From positions 3,038,001 to 3,102,000 of the forward strand of contig NZ_CP089301.1 in NCBI RefSeq assembly GCF_021227995.1: DNA of 64,000 nucleotides. The letters are read 5' to 3'. A program made the translations under genes and the position numbers. The notes beneath the pieces were generated by a model, which did no database searches, was not told the DNA's origin, and saw only the letters and a list, made by a program, of their open reading frames with translations. This document shows, piece after piece, positions 51,616 to 59,442 of this stretch. Position 1 is the stretch's first letter. Each line of letters opens with the position of its first letter. Source of the stretch: Novosphingobium kaempferiae (GTDB taxonomy: Bacteria; Pseudomonadota; Alphaproteobacteria; Sphingomonadales; Sphingomonadaceae).

Positions 51616-51680
51616 TGATGAAAATGCGGGAATGGCGGAAAAAGGTGCAGGAATAGCGCGAGAGCCGCGCGCTTATCCCT

Positions 51681-52157
51681 CTACCTGTGACTTCCCAGCA
51701 TGTTGGCATGTGTGATCGCCACCGCGAGCGCATCCGCCGCATCCTCGCCCGCCAGCTTCACGCCGGGGAGCAGAACCTTGAGCATCGCCTGGACCTGCGC
51801 CTTTTCCGCGCCGCCGGTGCCGACGATGGCCTTCTTGACGAGCTTGGTCGAATATTCCGCCACCGGCAGACCGGCGCGCGCCACGGACAGCATGGCGACG
51901 CCGCGCGCCTGCCCCAGCTTGAGCGTGGACTGCGGGTTCACGTTGACGAAGACTTCCTCCACCGCGCCGGTATCGGGCCGGTGCTGGAGGATCACGTCGG
52001 TCAGCGCCGCGTCGAGTTCGACGAGCCGGTCGGCCATGCAGGCCTTGGCGTCGGTGCGGATCTGGCCGTTGGCGACATGGCTGAGGCGGCTGCCGCTCTT
52101 GGCGACGACGCCCCAGCCCGTGCAGGTGAGGCCGGGGTCGATGCCGAGGATAATCAT
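51681..52157 (-). CDS. ruvC: Holliday junction resolvase RuvC
   Basis: Cleaves Holliday junctions with RuvAB. It has 158 residues. The catalytic acids appear in [16 protein letters not shown] (Asp7), [12 protein letters not shown] and [15 protein letters not shown]. The start is the ATG at 52155-52157. ruvA and ruvB are not in the window; here it groups with DUF3147 and yebC, and yebC-ruvC proximity is common. Confidence 0.96.
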   Translation of the reverse strand: MIILGIDPGLTCTGWGVVAKSGSRLSHVANGQIRTDAKACMADRLVELDAALTDVILQHRPDTGAVEEVFVNVNPQSTLKLGQARGVAMLSVARAGLPVAEYSTKLVKKAIVGTGGAEKAQVQAMLKVLLPGVKLAGEDAADALAVAITHANMLGSHR

Positions 52158-52161
52158 CGCG

Positions 52162-52512
52162 TCAGACTTTCAGGCCGAGGCGCGGGCCAAAGTGCATCAT
52201 CAGGGAATAGAGCACGATCGTCAGCACGCACCCGGCCAGCAGCGATGCCCAGAACCCGAAGCCGCTGCGCAGCAGCACGGGCATCAGCAGGAACATCGGC
52301 AGCGAGGGCAGCACGTACCAGAACGTCGCGCCCGCATGGACCGCCATGTTCTCGGCATCCGGGCGTGCCTGCCACAGCAGGATCATGCCCAGCACCGAGA
52401 CCAGCGGTAGCGAGGCGACAAGCGCGCCCATGGCGGGCAGGCGCTTGCCGATCTCCGCGATCGCCACGATGAGCACGCCCGACAGGAGCGCGCGGGCGAT
52501 CAGCGCCAGCAT
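52162..52512 (-). CDS. DUF3147 membrane protein
   Basis: A 116-residue membrane protein with four helices; [20 protein letters not shown], then [20 protein letters not shown] and the last helix [20 protein letters not shown]. The LPLVSV.G motif and size match DUF3147. Its ATG is 2 nt from the yebC stop and its stop is 4 nt from ruvC, so all three form one unit. Function unknown. Confidence 0.83.
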   Translation of the reverse strand: MLALIARALLSGVLIVAIAEIGKRLPAMGALVASLPLVSVLGMILLWQARPDAENMAVHAGATFWYVLPSLPMFLLMPVLLRSGFGFWASLLAGCVLTIVLYSLMMHFGPRLGLKV

Positions 52513-52513
52513 C

Positions 52514-53257
52514 TTAGCCGAGCGTTTCCATGACCTCGTCCGAGATCGCGTAGTTGCCCCAGACGGTCTGGACGTCGTCGTCGTCTTCCAGGGTATCGAC
52601 CAGCTTCATCAGCGTGCTCACGGTGTCGGCGTCGACGTCGACGGTGAGGTTCGGCTTCCATGCCAGCTTGACGCCCTCGGCCTCGCCGAGAACCTTCTCC
52701 AGCTCGCGTGCGACTTCGTGGAGGTTCTCCACCGAAGTCCAGACCGAGTGGCTGTCGGCATCGCTCTCGACGTCTTCGGCGCCCGCTTCGATGGCGGCTT
52801 CGAGAACCTTGTCCTCGTCACCCACGGAGCCGGGATACTCGATCAGGCCGAGGCGCTCGAACCCGTGCGAGACCGCCCCGGACGCGCCGAGGTTGCCGCC
52901 GTTCTTGGCGAAGGCGGTGCGCACGTTGGTCGCGGTGCGGTTGCGGTTGTCGGTCAGCGCCTCGACGATGATGGCGATGCCGGCCGGGCCGTAGCCCTCG
53001 TAACGCACTTCCTCGTAGTTCTCGGCGTCGCCCTTGCTCGCCTTGTCGATGGCGCGCTGGATGTTGTCCTTGGGCATCGACTGCGCCTTGGCCGCGTTGA
53101 CGGCGGCGCGCAGGCGCGGGTTCATGTCCGGGTCGGGCATGCCCATCTTGGCGGCCACGGTGATTTCGCGGCTCAGCTTGGAGAAGAGCGACGAGCGCTT
53201 CTTGTCCTGCGCACCCTTGCGATGCATGATGTTCTTGAATTTGGAATGGCCTGCCAT
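52514..53257 (-). CDS. yebC: YebC/PmpR family protein (TACO1-like)
   Basis: A 247-residue protein of the YebC family, variously a transcription regulator and a translation factor helping polyproline synthesis. [20 protein letters not shown] is the invariant N-terminus, followed by [20 protein letters not shown] and [20 protein letters not shown]. The acidic C-terminal part ([15 protein letters not shown]) is typical. It heads the yebC-DUF3147-ruvC unit. Confidence 0.95.
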   Translation of the reverse strand: MAGHSKFKNIMHRKGAQDKKRSSLFSKLSREITVAAKMGMPDPDMNPRLRAAVNAAKAQSMPKDNIQRAIDKASKGDAENYEEVRYEGYGPAGIAIIVEALTDNRNRTATNVRTAFAKNGGNLGASGAVSHGFERLGLIEYPGSVGDEDKVLEAAIEAGAEDVESDADSHSVWTSVENLHEVARELEKVLGEAEGVKLAWKPNLTVDVDADTVSTLMKLVDTLEDDDDVQTVWGNYAISDEVMETLG

Positions 53258-53356
53258 GGGTCCGCTCGTTTGCCTGCCCGCGAAGGTCCACGGGTCTTTG
53301 CGATGAATGAAGTGGCGGGCGCCTTACAACAGGGGCAGGCCGGAGGGCAACCGGAG

Positions 53357-53674
53357 TCAGACCACCACGGCGGTTCCCGAGCAGCTCACCATCAGCATCG
53401 AATTGCCCGAACCAAGCACTTCGTAGTCGATATCGACCCCGACCACGGCATTGCCGCCGAGCTTCTCCGCCTCCGCCTCCATCTCGTCCAGCGCCTCTCG
53501 CCGGGCGCGCTGGAGCACTTCCTCGTACTTGCCCGAGCGGCCGCCGACGATGTCGGTCACGGCGGCGAACAGGTCACGCACGAGGTTGGCGCCGACGATC
53601 ACCTCGCCGGTGACGATGCCGAGGTAGTCGCGGACGGGGCGGCCTTCGATGGCGGGCGTGGTGGTGACGATCAT
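53357..53674 (-). CDS. YbjQ/UPF0145 family protein
   Basis: A 105-residue protein, usual length, from the ATG at 53672-53674 with a ggag site upstream. [20 protein letters not shown] is the family's standard beginning, followed by [20 protein letters not shown] and [20 protein letters not shown]. It has the heavy-metal-binding-like fold of UPF0145, forming pentamers, with no known function. Confidence 0.92.
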   Translation of the reverse strand: MIVTTTPAIEGRPVRDYLGIVTGEVIVGANLVRDLFAAVTDIVGGRSGKYEEVLQRARREALDEMEAEAEKLGGNAVVGVDIDYEVLGSGNSMLMVSCSGTAVVV

Positions 53675-53782
53675 GCGGACGCTCTCCCTTGCTGCCGCCG
53701 CAACCTCGCACCCGCGAATGGCGCTTGCAAGTCGGCGTAAAAAGACAACCAATTGGCAAGGGAACGGCGGCTAGGAGAAGGC

Positions 53783-54502
53783 ATGGCCACGCAGATCGAA
53801 ACGACGTCCTCCACCCCGCTCACAGTATTGCGCGAACTGGCGCTGTTCCTTGCCCGGCCCCGCGTGCTCGCGCCGATGGGCCTCAGGCTGCGCGAGGCAT
53901 GGACGCGGCTCGGCGTGATGACGGTGCTCCACCTCGCCGGGATGCTGCTGGTGATCCTGCCGCTGCTGGGCTGGTGGCAGAAGACCTTTGCGCTGCCGCT
54001 GCCCGACGCCTTCGGCAAGATGCCGCCGTCCTGGCTGCTGCCGGTGACGCTGGCCGCCGCGCCCTTCCTGGAGGAGATCATCTTCCGCGGCTGGCAGACC
54101 GGCCGCCCGCGCGCCTTGTGGCTGCTCGCCTGCTTCGTCGCCTTCGTGGCGCTGGCGATGGGCGCGCAGAGCCTGCAGCCGCTGATGCTGGCAGGCGCGC
54201 TGTTCGCGCTCGTCGTCGCGGCGCTGGGCGGATGGTTGTGGCTGAGGAAGCGGCAGGAACCGCCCGCGCTCTACCTGAGCGCCTATCCCGTGATCTTCTG
54301 GGCGGTGGCGCTGGTCTTCGCGGGCGTTCACCTGATGAACTATCCCACGGCCTCGCTGCTGTCGCTGCCGATGGTCATGCCGCAGCTGTGGGCGGCGCTG
54401 CTGCTGGGCTTCACCCGGCAGCGGATCGGCCTGCCCGCCGCGATGCTCCAGCATGCGACCGCCAATGCGGCCGCCATGGCGCTGGTGCAACTCGGCGGGT
54501 GA
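53783..54502 (+). CDS. CPBP family intramembrane metalloprotease
   Basis: A 239-residue membrane protein from the ATG at 53783, which has aggag six bases upstream. Helices include VLHLAGMLLVILPLLGWW and ALWLLACFVAFVALAMG. The CPBP/Abi catalytic motifs are LEEIIFRGW (Glu97, Glu98), VFAGVHLMNY and the later His in QHATANAAAMA. Bacterial members can be peptide-processing or bacteriocin-immunity proteins; the substrate here is unknown. Confidence 0.88.
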   Translation: MATQIETTSSTPLTVLRELALFLARPRVLAPMGLRLREAWTRLGVMTVLHLAGMLLVILPLLGWWQKTFALPLPDAFGKMPPSWLLPVTLAAAPFLEEIIFRGWQTGRPRALWLLACFVAFVALAMGAQSLQPLMLAGALFALVVAALGGWLWLRKRQEPPALYLSAYPVIFWAVALVFAGVHLMNYPTASLLSLPMVMPQLWAALLLGFTRQRIGLPAAMLQHATANAAAMALVQLGG

Positions 54503-54517
54503 ACCGAACCCGATAGA

Positions 54518-54754
54518 TCAGTCGATGCCGAGCGCCGACTTGTAGGTGTCGAGCAGCATGTCCATTTCGCGGCGATCGTCGGGCTTCATCTTGCGCAGGC
54601 GCACGATGGCACGCATGATCTTCACGTCGTAACCGACCGCCTTGGCCTCGTTGTAGACGTCGCGGATGTCGTCCGAGATGCCCTTCTTCTCTTCCTCGAG
54701 GCGCTCGACGCGCTCGATCAGCAGGCGCAGGCGATCGTCGGTGGTTTCGGCCAT
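54518..54754 (-). CDS. gapR: DUF2312 protein, GapR nucleoid-associated factor
   Basis: A 78-residue protein from the ATG at 54752-54754. It matches the GapR family: DRLRLLIERVERLEEEKKGI, then DIRDVYNEAKAVGYDVKIMR and VRLRKMKPDDRREMDMLLDT. GapR binds overtwisted AT-rich DNA in front of replication and transcription and is essential or near-essential in Caulobacter. The longer open frame upstream has no coding character. It is divergent from the SMR exporter gene. Confidence 0.92.
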   Translation of the reverse strand: MAETTDDRLRLLIERVERLEEEKKGISDDIRDVYNEAKAVGYDVKIMRAIVRLRKMKPDDRREMDMLLDTYKSALGID

Positions 54755-54946
54755 GGGGTACGTGCTCCGGTGAATGCGTGTGAATCGGTTGGCGGGGGCT
54801 GATAGCGAGCGCGACGGATTCGGGCAAAGCAGGGGCCTGTGGAAATCATGTGGAGGAAGCCCTCCCGCCCGCCGATACTGGCCCGAGGCTTGCCCCCGCA
54901 GCCCCCCTCGCCTATCCCGCCTCTCGCGCCGACAACGTTCGCGCGC

Positions 54947-54986
54947 CTTCCCATGTCGGGAAGCATTCAAGACCGGGACGGCCCGG
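54947..54986 (+). promoter_or_regulatory. Two tandem hairpins upstream of the SMR exporter (possible guanidine-II-like element)
   Basis: Hairpin 1 is cttccc-atgtc-gggaag at 54947-54963; hairpin 2 is ccggg-ACGG-cccgg at 54973-54986; nine bases separate them. Hairpin 2 matches the ACGR tetraloop closed by G-C pairs of mini-ykkC (guanidine-II) riboswitches, which have two such hairpins and often precede SugE/Gdx genes. Hairpin 1 does not have the ACGR loop, so this is a candidate only. Confidence 0.35.
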
Positions 54987-55018
54987 CAATCGCCTTTAGT
55001 TACAAAGAGATTGCCGAA

Positions 55019-55336
55019 ATGCCCTGGGTTCTCCTGTTCTTCGCCGGCCTGCTGGAAGTGGTCTGGGCCTTTTCCATGAAGCAGTCGCAGGGCTTCACCC
55101 GCCTGTGGCCGAGCCTTGTCACCCTCGTCGCCATGCTGGCTAGCTTCGGGCTGCTGGCCGCCGCCATGCGCTCGCTGCCGTTGGGGACGGCCTATGCGGT
55201 GTGGACCGGCATCGGCGCACTGGGGGCCTTCGCGGTGGGGATCGTGTTCCTCGGCGAATCGGCCAGTCTTGCGCGCTTGCTGGCGGCGGGACTGATCCTG
55301 GGCGGTCTGGTTCTGATGAAGGTGGCGACGCCTTAG
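55019..55336 (+). CDS. sugE: SMR family exporter, SugE/Gdx-like
   Basis: A 105-residue, four-helix small multidrug resistance protein. The start is the ATG at 55019 (MPWVLLFFAGLLEVVWAFSM); longer frames upstream do not look coding. Glu13 in GLLEVVWAFSMKQS is the essential proton/substrate carboxylate. The WAFSMKxSxGFTRLWPS sequence is Gdx/SugE type, associated with guanidinium export, rather than the EmrE drug type. It seems not to have an SMR partner gene. A family B hairpin lies 14 nt downstream. Confidence 0.9.
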   Translation: MPWVLLFFAGLLEVVWAFSMKQSQGFTRLWPSLVTLVAMLASFGLLAAAMRSLPLGTAYAVWTGIGALGAFAVGIVFLGESASLARLLAAGLILGGLVLMKVATP

Positions 55337-55349
55337 AGTTGGTACGTCG

Positions 55350-55368
55350 TCCCGGGCTCGACCCGGGA
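55350..55368. repeat. Short dispersed hairpin, family B
   Basis: tcccgggctcgacccggga, embedded in a longer palindrome (acgtcg..cgacg). It lies between the convergent SMR exporter and DUF1244 genes and probably terminates both. Confidence 0.65.
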
Positions 55369-55378
55369 CGACGCCATT

Positions 55379-55690
55379 TCAGTGAGAACCGCCGTTCTTC
55401 TTCAAACTCTCCTCCATGCGCGCGATCTGCTCGGGCGTCGCCTCGCTCTGGTACTTCGCCTTCCATTCGTCGAATGGCATGCCGTGGATCATGGCGCGCG
55501 CCTCGGCCTTGTCGCCTTCGTAGCCTGCATCGCGAATCCAGTCGGCCAGACAGTTGCGGCAGAAGCCCGCAAGGCCCATCAATTCGATGTTCTCGGCGTC
55601 ATGGCGATGCTGCAGATGGCGCACCAGACGGCGGAAGGCCGCCGCTGCCACCGCGTCATCTATCATATCAATGCGATCCTGACCGTTCAT
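55379..55690 (-). CDS. DUF1244 family protein
   Basis: A 103-residue protein from the ATG at 55688-55690. The family motif LMGLAGFCRNCLADWIRDAG has two cysteines three apart, and MIHGMPFDEWKAKYQSEATP follows. It is a small helical protein widespread in alphaproteobacteria and without known function; the cysteine pair could bind metal. It is divergent from pyk, sharing a 104-nt promoter region. Confidence 0.88.
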   Translation of the reverse strand: MNGQDRIDMIDDAVAAAAFRRLVRHLQHRHDAENIELMGLAGFCRNCLADWIRDAGYEGDKAEARAMIHGMPFDEWKAKYQSEATPEQIARMEESLKKNGGSH

Positions 55691-55794
55691 AATGCGCCAA
55701 TCGTCCTTGGTTTGTAATCGATGCTTTGCCATATGGGGCCCGGTTTCCGGAAGAGGCTCATAAAAACTTGGTCAGCACCATTCCCTCGGGCTCG

Positions 55795-57267
55795 ATGCCC
55801 TATCGTCGTTCGCCCCACCATCGCGGCATCAAGCGCCAGCGCAAGGTCAAGATCCTCGCGACGCTCGGCCCCGCCAGCCGCGACAAGGAGACGATCGCCA
55901 AGCTTCTCAAGGCCGGCGCCGACGCCTTCCGCGTCAACATGAGCCATGGCGACCACGACACCCATCGCGAGACCATCGCCAACATCCGCGCGGTCGAGAA
56001 GGATCTGGAGCGCCCCGTCGCCATCCTGTGCGACCTGCAAGGCCCCAAGCTGCGCGTCGGCCAGTTCGCCGAGGGCAAGGCCTTCATCCGCCACGGCGCG
56101 CACTTCACGCTCGATCGTGACCCGACCCCGGGCAACGACGAGCGCGTCTGCCTGCCGCACCCCGAGCTGTTCGGCATCCTGCAGAAAGGCCAGCGCCTGC
56201 TGATCGACGACGGCAAACTGCGCCTCGTCGTGATCCGCGCCGATACCGACGCGATCCTGTGCAGCGCCGAAGTCGGCGGGCCGATCTCGGACCGCAAGGG
56301 CGTAAACATCCCCGATGCGCTGATCCCGATCCCGGCCCTGACCGACAAGGACCGCCGCGACCTCGCCTTCGCGGTGGAGCAGAAGGCGGACTGGATCGGC
56401 CTGTCCTTCGTGCAGCGCCCCGAAGACGTCGCCGAAGCGCGCCGCCTCTCGGGCGGACAGGGCGCGATCATGGCCAAGATCGAAAAGCCCGCAGCCGTCG
56501 AGAGCCTCGACGAGATCATCGAGCTGTCGGACGGCATCATGGTCGCGCGCGGCGATCTCGGCGTCGAGCTTCTCCCTGAGGAAGTGCCGCCGATCCAGAA
56601 GCACATCATCGAGAAGACCCGCGCGCTCGGCAAGCCGGTGGTCGTCGCCACGCAGATGCTCGAATCGATGATCACCAGCCCCTCGCCGACGCGCGCCGAG
56701 GTGTCCGACGTCGCCAACGCGGTCTACGACGGCGCCGACGCGGTCATGCTCTCGGCCGAGACGGCGGCGGGCCAGTGGCCGGTCGAGGCGGTCACGATCA
56801 TGGACCGCATCGCCGCCCGCGTGGAAAGCGATACGACCTATCGCGAGCGCATCCATCTCACCCACACCCCGCCCGACGCGACCAGCGCCGACGCCCTGTC
56901 AGAAGCCTGCGCGCAGATCGCCGATACCCTGACGATCGAGGGCATCGTGGTCTTCACTGGCTCGGGCGGCTCCGCCCGCCGCGTGGCGCGCGAACGCCCC
57001 GCCGCGCCGATGCTGGTGCTCACTCCCTCGCAGCCGACCGCCCGCCGCATCGCGCTGCTGTGGGGCGCGCATGCCGTCGTCACCAAGGACATCGGCAGCT
57101 TCGAGGAGATGATCGCCAAGGGCAAGCGCATGGCCCTGCGCCACGGCTTCGGCGCCGCCGGCTCGCGGCTCGTGGCGCTGGCGGGCGTGCCGTTCGGCGT
57201 ACCCGGCTCGACCAACCTGCTGCACATCGTCACGCTGACCGGCAACGAGTTGGATACGCCTAAGTAA
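55795..57267 (+). CDS. pyk: Pyruvate kinase
   Basis: Last step of glycolysis/Entner-Doudoroff: phosphoenolpyruvate plus ADP to pyruvate plus ATP. It has 490 residues from the ATG at 55795 (MPYRRSPHHRGIKRQRKVKI); a TTG nine codons upstream is possible. The active-site features are RVNMSHGDHDTHRETI, AIMAKIEKPAAVESL with the catalytic Lys, MVARGDLGVELLPEE and ATQMLESMITSPSPTRAEV. There is no additional C-terminal PEP-utiliser domain. Its 3' side has two overlapping hairpins. Confidence 0.96.
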   Translation: MPYRRSPHHRGIKRQRKVKILATLGPASRDKETIAKLLKAGADAFRVNMSHGDHDTHRETIANIRAVEKDLERPVAILCDLQGPKLRVGQFAEGKAFIRHGAHFTLDRDPTPGNDERVCLPHPELFGILQKGQRLLIDDGKLRLVVIRADTDAILCSAEVGGPISDRKGVNIPDALIPIPALTDKDRRDLAFAVEQKADWIGLSFVQRPEDVAEARRLSGGQGAIMAKIEKPAAVESLDEIIELSDGIMVARGDLGVELLPEEVPPIQKHIIEKTRALGKPVVVATQMLESMITSPSPTRAEVSDVANAVYDGADAVMLSAETAAGQWPVEAVTIMDRIAARVESDTTYRERIHLTHTPPDATSADALSEACAQIADTLTIEGIVVFTGSGGSARRVARERPAAPMLVLTPSQPTARRIALLWGAHAVVTKDIGSFEEMIAKGKRMALRHGFGAAGSRLVALAGVPFGVPGSTNLLHIVTLTGNELDTPK

Positions 57268-57284
57268 GAAGGAGCTAAGGGGAA

Positions 57285-57346
57285 TCTGGGGCCATTGCCC
57301 CAGACCCCGTTACTGTCGTCGCTGCGCGCGCAGCGGCGACGGGTCT
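57285..57346 (+). terminator. Overlapping hairpins downstream of pyk
   Basis: Hairpin 1: tctggggc/gccccaga with a catt loop (57285-57304). Hairpin 2: agaccc (57302-57307) with gggtct (57341-57346) enclosing the near-perfect 26-nt palindrome 57315-57340. The two share the bases 57302-57304, so they are mutually exclusive at their junction. No T run follows, so rho-independent termination is uncertain. Confidence 0.5.
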
Positions 57347-57360
57347 ATCTTCCCACCCAT

Positions 57361-57438
57361 TCGTCATTGCGAGCGTAGCGAAGCAATCCAGGGGCAAGTG
57401 CTTGTCCCTGGATTGCTTCGCTACGCTCGCAATGACGA
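57361..57438. repeat. 78-nt dispersed palindrome, copy 7
   Basis: Perfect 30-nt arms at 57361-57390 and 57409-57438 with an 18-nt loop (ggggcaagtgcttgtccc) that is itself almost self-complementary. gcgTagcg/cgctAcgc variant. Located between convergent genes. Confidence 0.9.
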
Positions 57439-57448
57439 ACTTCTATTG

Positions 57449-57553
57449 GCGCCGCAGGCTTATCAACGGGTCTTCCGACGCATCGTCCGCGCACGACGAA
57501 GCGGCACGCGTGACCTCGACGCTATACGGGGTGCAGGGGTGGTAAACCCCTGC
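57449..57553 (-). repeat. Dispersed ~100-nt element, family D, copy 2
   Basis: The reverse complement shares a 28-nt identical core with 25043-25070, then partial matches and the same far end (agcctgcggcgc). Read on the minus strand it lies beyond the acetyltransferase stop, as the first copy lies beyond gshA, so the element keeps the same orientation relative to the upstream gene. Confidence 0.7.
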
Positions 57554-57575
57554 TCTTTCCGTAATCCTTGGCTTA

Positions 57576-58127
57576 TTAACCCCTGACCTTCGCCGGGCTC
57601 CCCACGACGGTAGCCCCAACCGGCACGTCGCGCGTTACCACGCTCCCCGCGCCGACGATGGCGTCGTCCCCGATGGTCACGCCCGGCATGATGAGCGCGC
57701 CTGCGCCGATCCACACGTTGCGACCAATGCGGATGGGGACGCCCCATTCAAGGCCGGTCGCCCGTTCCACCGGGTCGCGCGGGTGGTCGGCGGTGAGGAT
57801 CTGCACGCCCGAGCCGATCTGCGTGCCGTCGCCGATGGTCACTTCGACCACGTCGAGGATCACGCAGTTGAAGTTCAGGAACACCCCGCGACCAAGGCTG
57901 ATGTTGTAGCCGTAGTCGCAGTGAAACGGCGGGCGGATCGTCGCGCCCTCGCCCACGGCGGCGAAGCGCTCGCGCAGCAGGGTCTCGCGCTCGGCAAGGT
58001 CGATGGTGCGGTTGAAGCGCGCCATCCATTCGGCGGCGGCGCGCTGGTCGGCGACGATCTCGGGGCAGGAGGCGCGGTAGGGATCGCCCGCCAGCATCTT
58101 CTGCTTTTCGGAGCGCTGGTCCGTCAC
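57576..58127 (-). CDS. Sugar O-acetyltransferase, Maa/NodL/LacA type
   Basis: A 183-residue left-handed beta-helix acetyltransferase with hexapeptide repeats. The start is GTG at 58125-58127, overlapping the yggS stop by 4 nt. The Mac domain EKQKMLAGDPYRASCPEIVA is followed by the helix coils VTIGDGTQIGSGVQILTADH, with the catalytic His in TADHPRD, and NVWIGAGALIMPGVTIGDDA. Substrates in the family are maltose, galactosides or Nod factors; here unknown. Confidence 0.92.
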   Translation of the reverse strand: MTDQRSEKQKMLAGDPYRASCPEIVADQRAAAEWMARFNRTIDLAERETLLRERFAAVGEGATIRPPFHCDYGYNISLGRGVFLNFNCVILDVVEVTIGDGTQIGSGVQILTADHPRDPVERATGLEWGVPIRIGRNVWIGAGALIMPGVTIGDDAIVGAGSVVTRDVPVGATVVGSPAKVRG

Positions 58128-58774
58128 GCGCGCTTGCCGAACAGGGCGCTGCCGACGCGCACATGCGTGGCGCCGAGGAGCACGGCGGTCTCGAAATCCT
58201 CGCTCATGCCCATCGAAAGCTGGTCGAGCCCGTTATCGGCGGCAATCTTGGCCAGCAGCGCGAAGAACGGCGCGGCTTCGATGCCCTGCGGCGGCACGCA
58301 CATCAGGCCGATGACGGGAATGCCCTCCTCGCGCGCGGAGGCCAGCAGTGCGGGCACTTCCGGGATCGGACAGCCGCCCTTCTGCTCTTCCTCGCCGATG
58401 TCGACCTGGATGAAGCAGGGCACGGTGCGCCCCGCCTTCTCCATCGCCTTGCCCAGTGCGGCGACCAGCGAGGGGCGGTCGAGCGAGTGGATGCAGTCGA
58501 ACAGGGCGACGGCGTCCTCGGCCTTGTTGGACTGAAGCTGGCCGACGAGGTGGAGCTGCACGTCAGGGTAGGCTTCGCGCAGCGCGGGCCACTTGGCCTC
58601 GGCTTCCTGCACACGGTTTTCCCCGAAGACGCGGTGCCCGGCGGCGAGCAGCGGCTCGATCGCTTCGGCGGCGTGGGTCTTGGAGATGGCGACGAGTTCG
58701 ACCGCGTCGGGCTGGCGTCCGGCAATGCGGGCGGACTTGGCGATGCGGCTGCGGATGTCTTCTAGCTGATCCAT
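58124..58774 (-). CDS. yggS: PLP homeostasis protein YggS
   Basis: A 216-residue alanine racemase-fold protein binding PLP at Lys32 (VAISKTHAAEAI). GHRVFGENRVQEAEAKWPAL, HLVGQLQSNKAEDAV and LSMGMSEDFETAVLLGATHV are family motifs. It keeps PLP and amino-acid balance and has no known catalytic activity. Its ATG overlaps a divergent ATG of the opposite strand (see the ThiE-like gene), so the promoter of each must lie inside the other gene's start region. Confidence 0.95.
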   Translation of the reverse strand: MDQLEDIRSRIAKSARIAGRQPDAVELVAISKTHAAEAIEPLLAAGHRVFGENRVQEAEAKWPALREAYPDVQLHLVGQLQSNKAEDAVALFDCIHSLDRPSLVAALGKAMEKAGRTVPCFIQVDIGEEEQKGGCPIPEVPALLASAREEGIPVIGLMCVPPQGIEAAPFFALLAKIAADNGLDQLSMGMSEDFETAVLLGATHVRVGSALFGKRA

Positions 58775-58796
58775 GGCGCGCTGCTATAGCGTTCGC

Positions 58797-59333
58797 GTGC
58801 CGAACCGCCAGCCCGTCCTTCCCCACCTGTGGCTCATAAGCGATGCCCGCAACGACGCGGCGCTGGAAAGCGCGCTGGCGAGGCTGCCGCGCGGGTCGGG
58901 GCTGATCTATCGGCACTACCACCTCTCGCCGGATGCCCGGCGAGTACGATTCAAGGCTCTGTCGGGCGTTGCACGACGGTTCGGGCATGTCGTGGTGCTG
59001 GCGGGCGATGCCGCTCAGGCGCGGCGCTGGGGGGCCGATGGCGCTTACGGCTCGCCGGAAAGGCTTGCGCGTGGACCGAGGGCGCTCCGCCTGGTGACGG
59101 TGCACTCCCTGCGCGAACTCGCAACGGCGCATCGGGCGCGGGCGGATGCGGTGCTTCTCTCGCCGGTCTTTCCCACCGCGTCGCATCCGGGCGGCAGGAC
59201 GCTTGGCGCGGAGCGGTTCCGGCTGCTGGCAGCGCGCTCGCAAGTGCCGGTCATCGCGCTGGGCGGCATGACGCCACGCCGCGCGCGCGCATTCGAGCGT
59301 TGGGCAGCGATCGACGGGCTGTCTTCCACTTGA
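58797..59333 (+). CDS. Thiamine phosphate synthase-like protein (ThiE/TenI fold)
   Basis: A 178-residue TIM barrel from a GTG start at 58797; an in-frame ATG at 58773 would overlap the yggS start. LPHLWLISDARND resembles the ThiE N-terminus, and VLLSPVFPTASHPGGRTLGA is the typical phosphate-site loop, with VIALGGMTPRRARAF near the end. Several ThiE active-site residues appear changed, for example the usual GVSTHS region reads VTVHSLRE. It may be a divergent ThiE, TenI or an inactive relative. Family fair, function uncertain. Confidence 0.72.
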   Translation: MPNRQPVLPHLWLISDARNDAALESALARLPRGSGLIYRHYHLSPDARRVRFKALSGVARRFGHVVVLAGDAAQARRWGADGAYGSPERLARGPRALRLVTVHSLRELATAHRARADAVLLSPVFPTASHPGGRTLGAERFRLLAARSQVPVIALGGMTPRRARAFERWAAIDGLSST

Positions 59334-59442
59334 CCGTCACGCGACGCAACACCCTCCACAACCCTGTTCCCGATCCATTCTTGACGCAGAGTCCCCCGCC
59401 GCCGCATAATCCGCAGCCGGAACCCAAGGGAAAATTTCGAGA

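Larger units (their letters stand above)
57268..57575. other. Intergenic region made of repeats, 308 nt
   Basis: Between the convergent pyk and acetyltransferase genes. In order: two overlapping hairpins (57285-57346), a full 77-nt-type palindrome (57361-57438), and the second family D element (57449-57553, minus orientation). Nothing coding is seen. Confidence 0.8.

Noticed and set aside
53753..54502. CPBP protease as part of a bacteriocin or defence locus
   Set aside because: No precursor peptide, transporter or defence genes nearby; neighbours are housekeeping.
54839..55018. Upstream extension of the SMR exporter frame
   Set aside because: Proline-rich translation without similarity; the family start is MPWVLLFFAGLLE at 55019.
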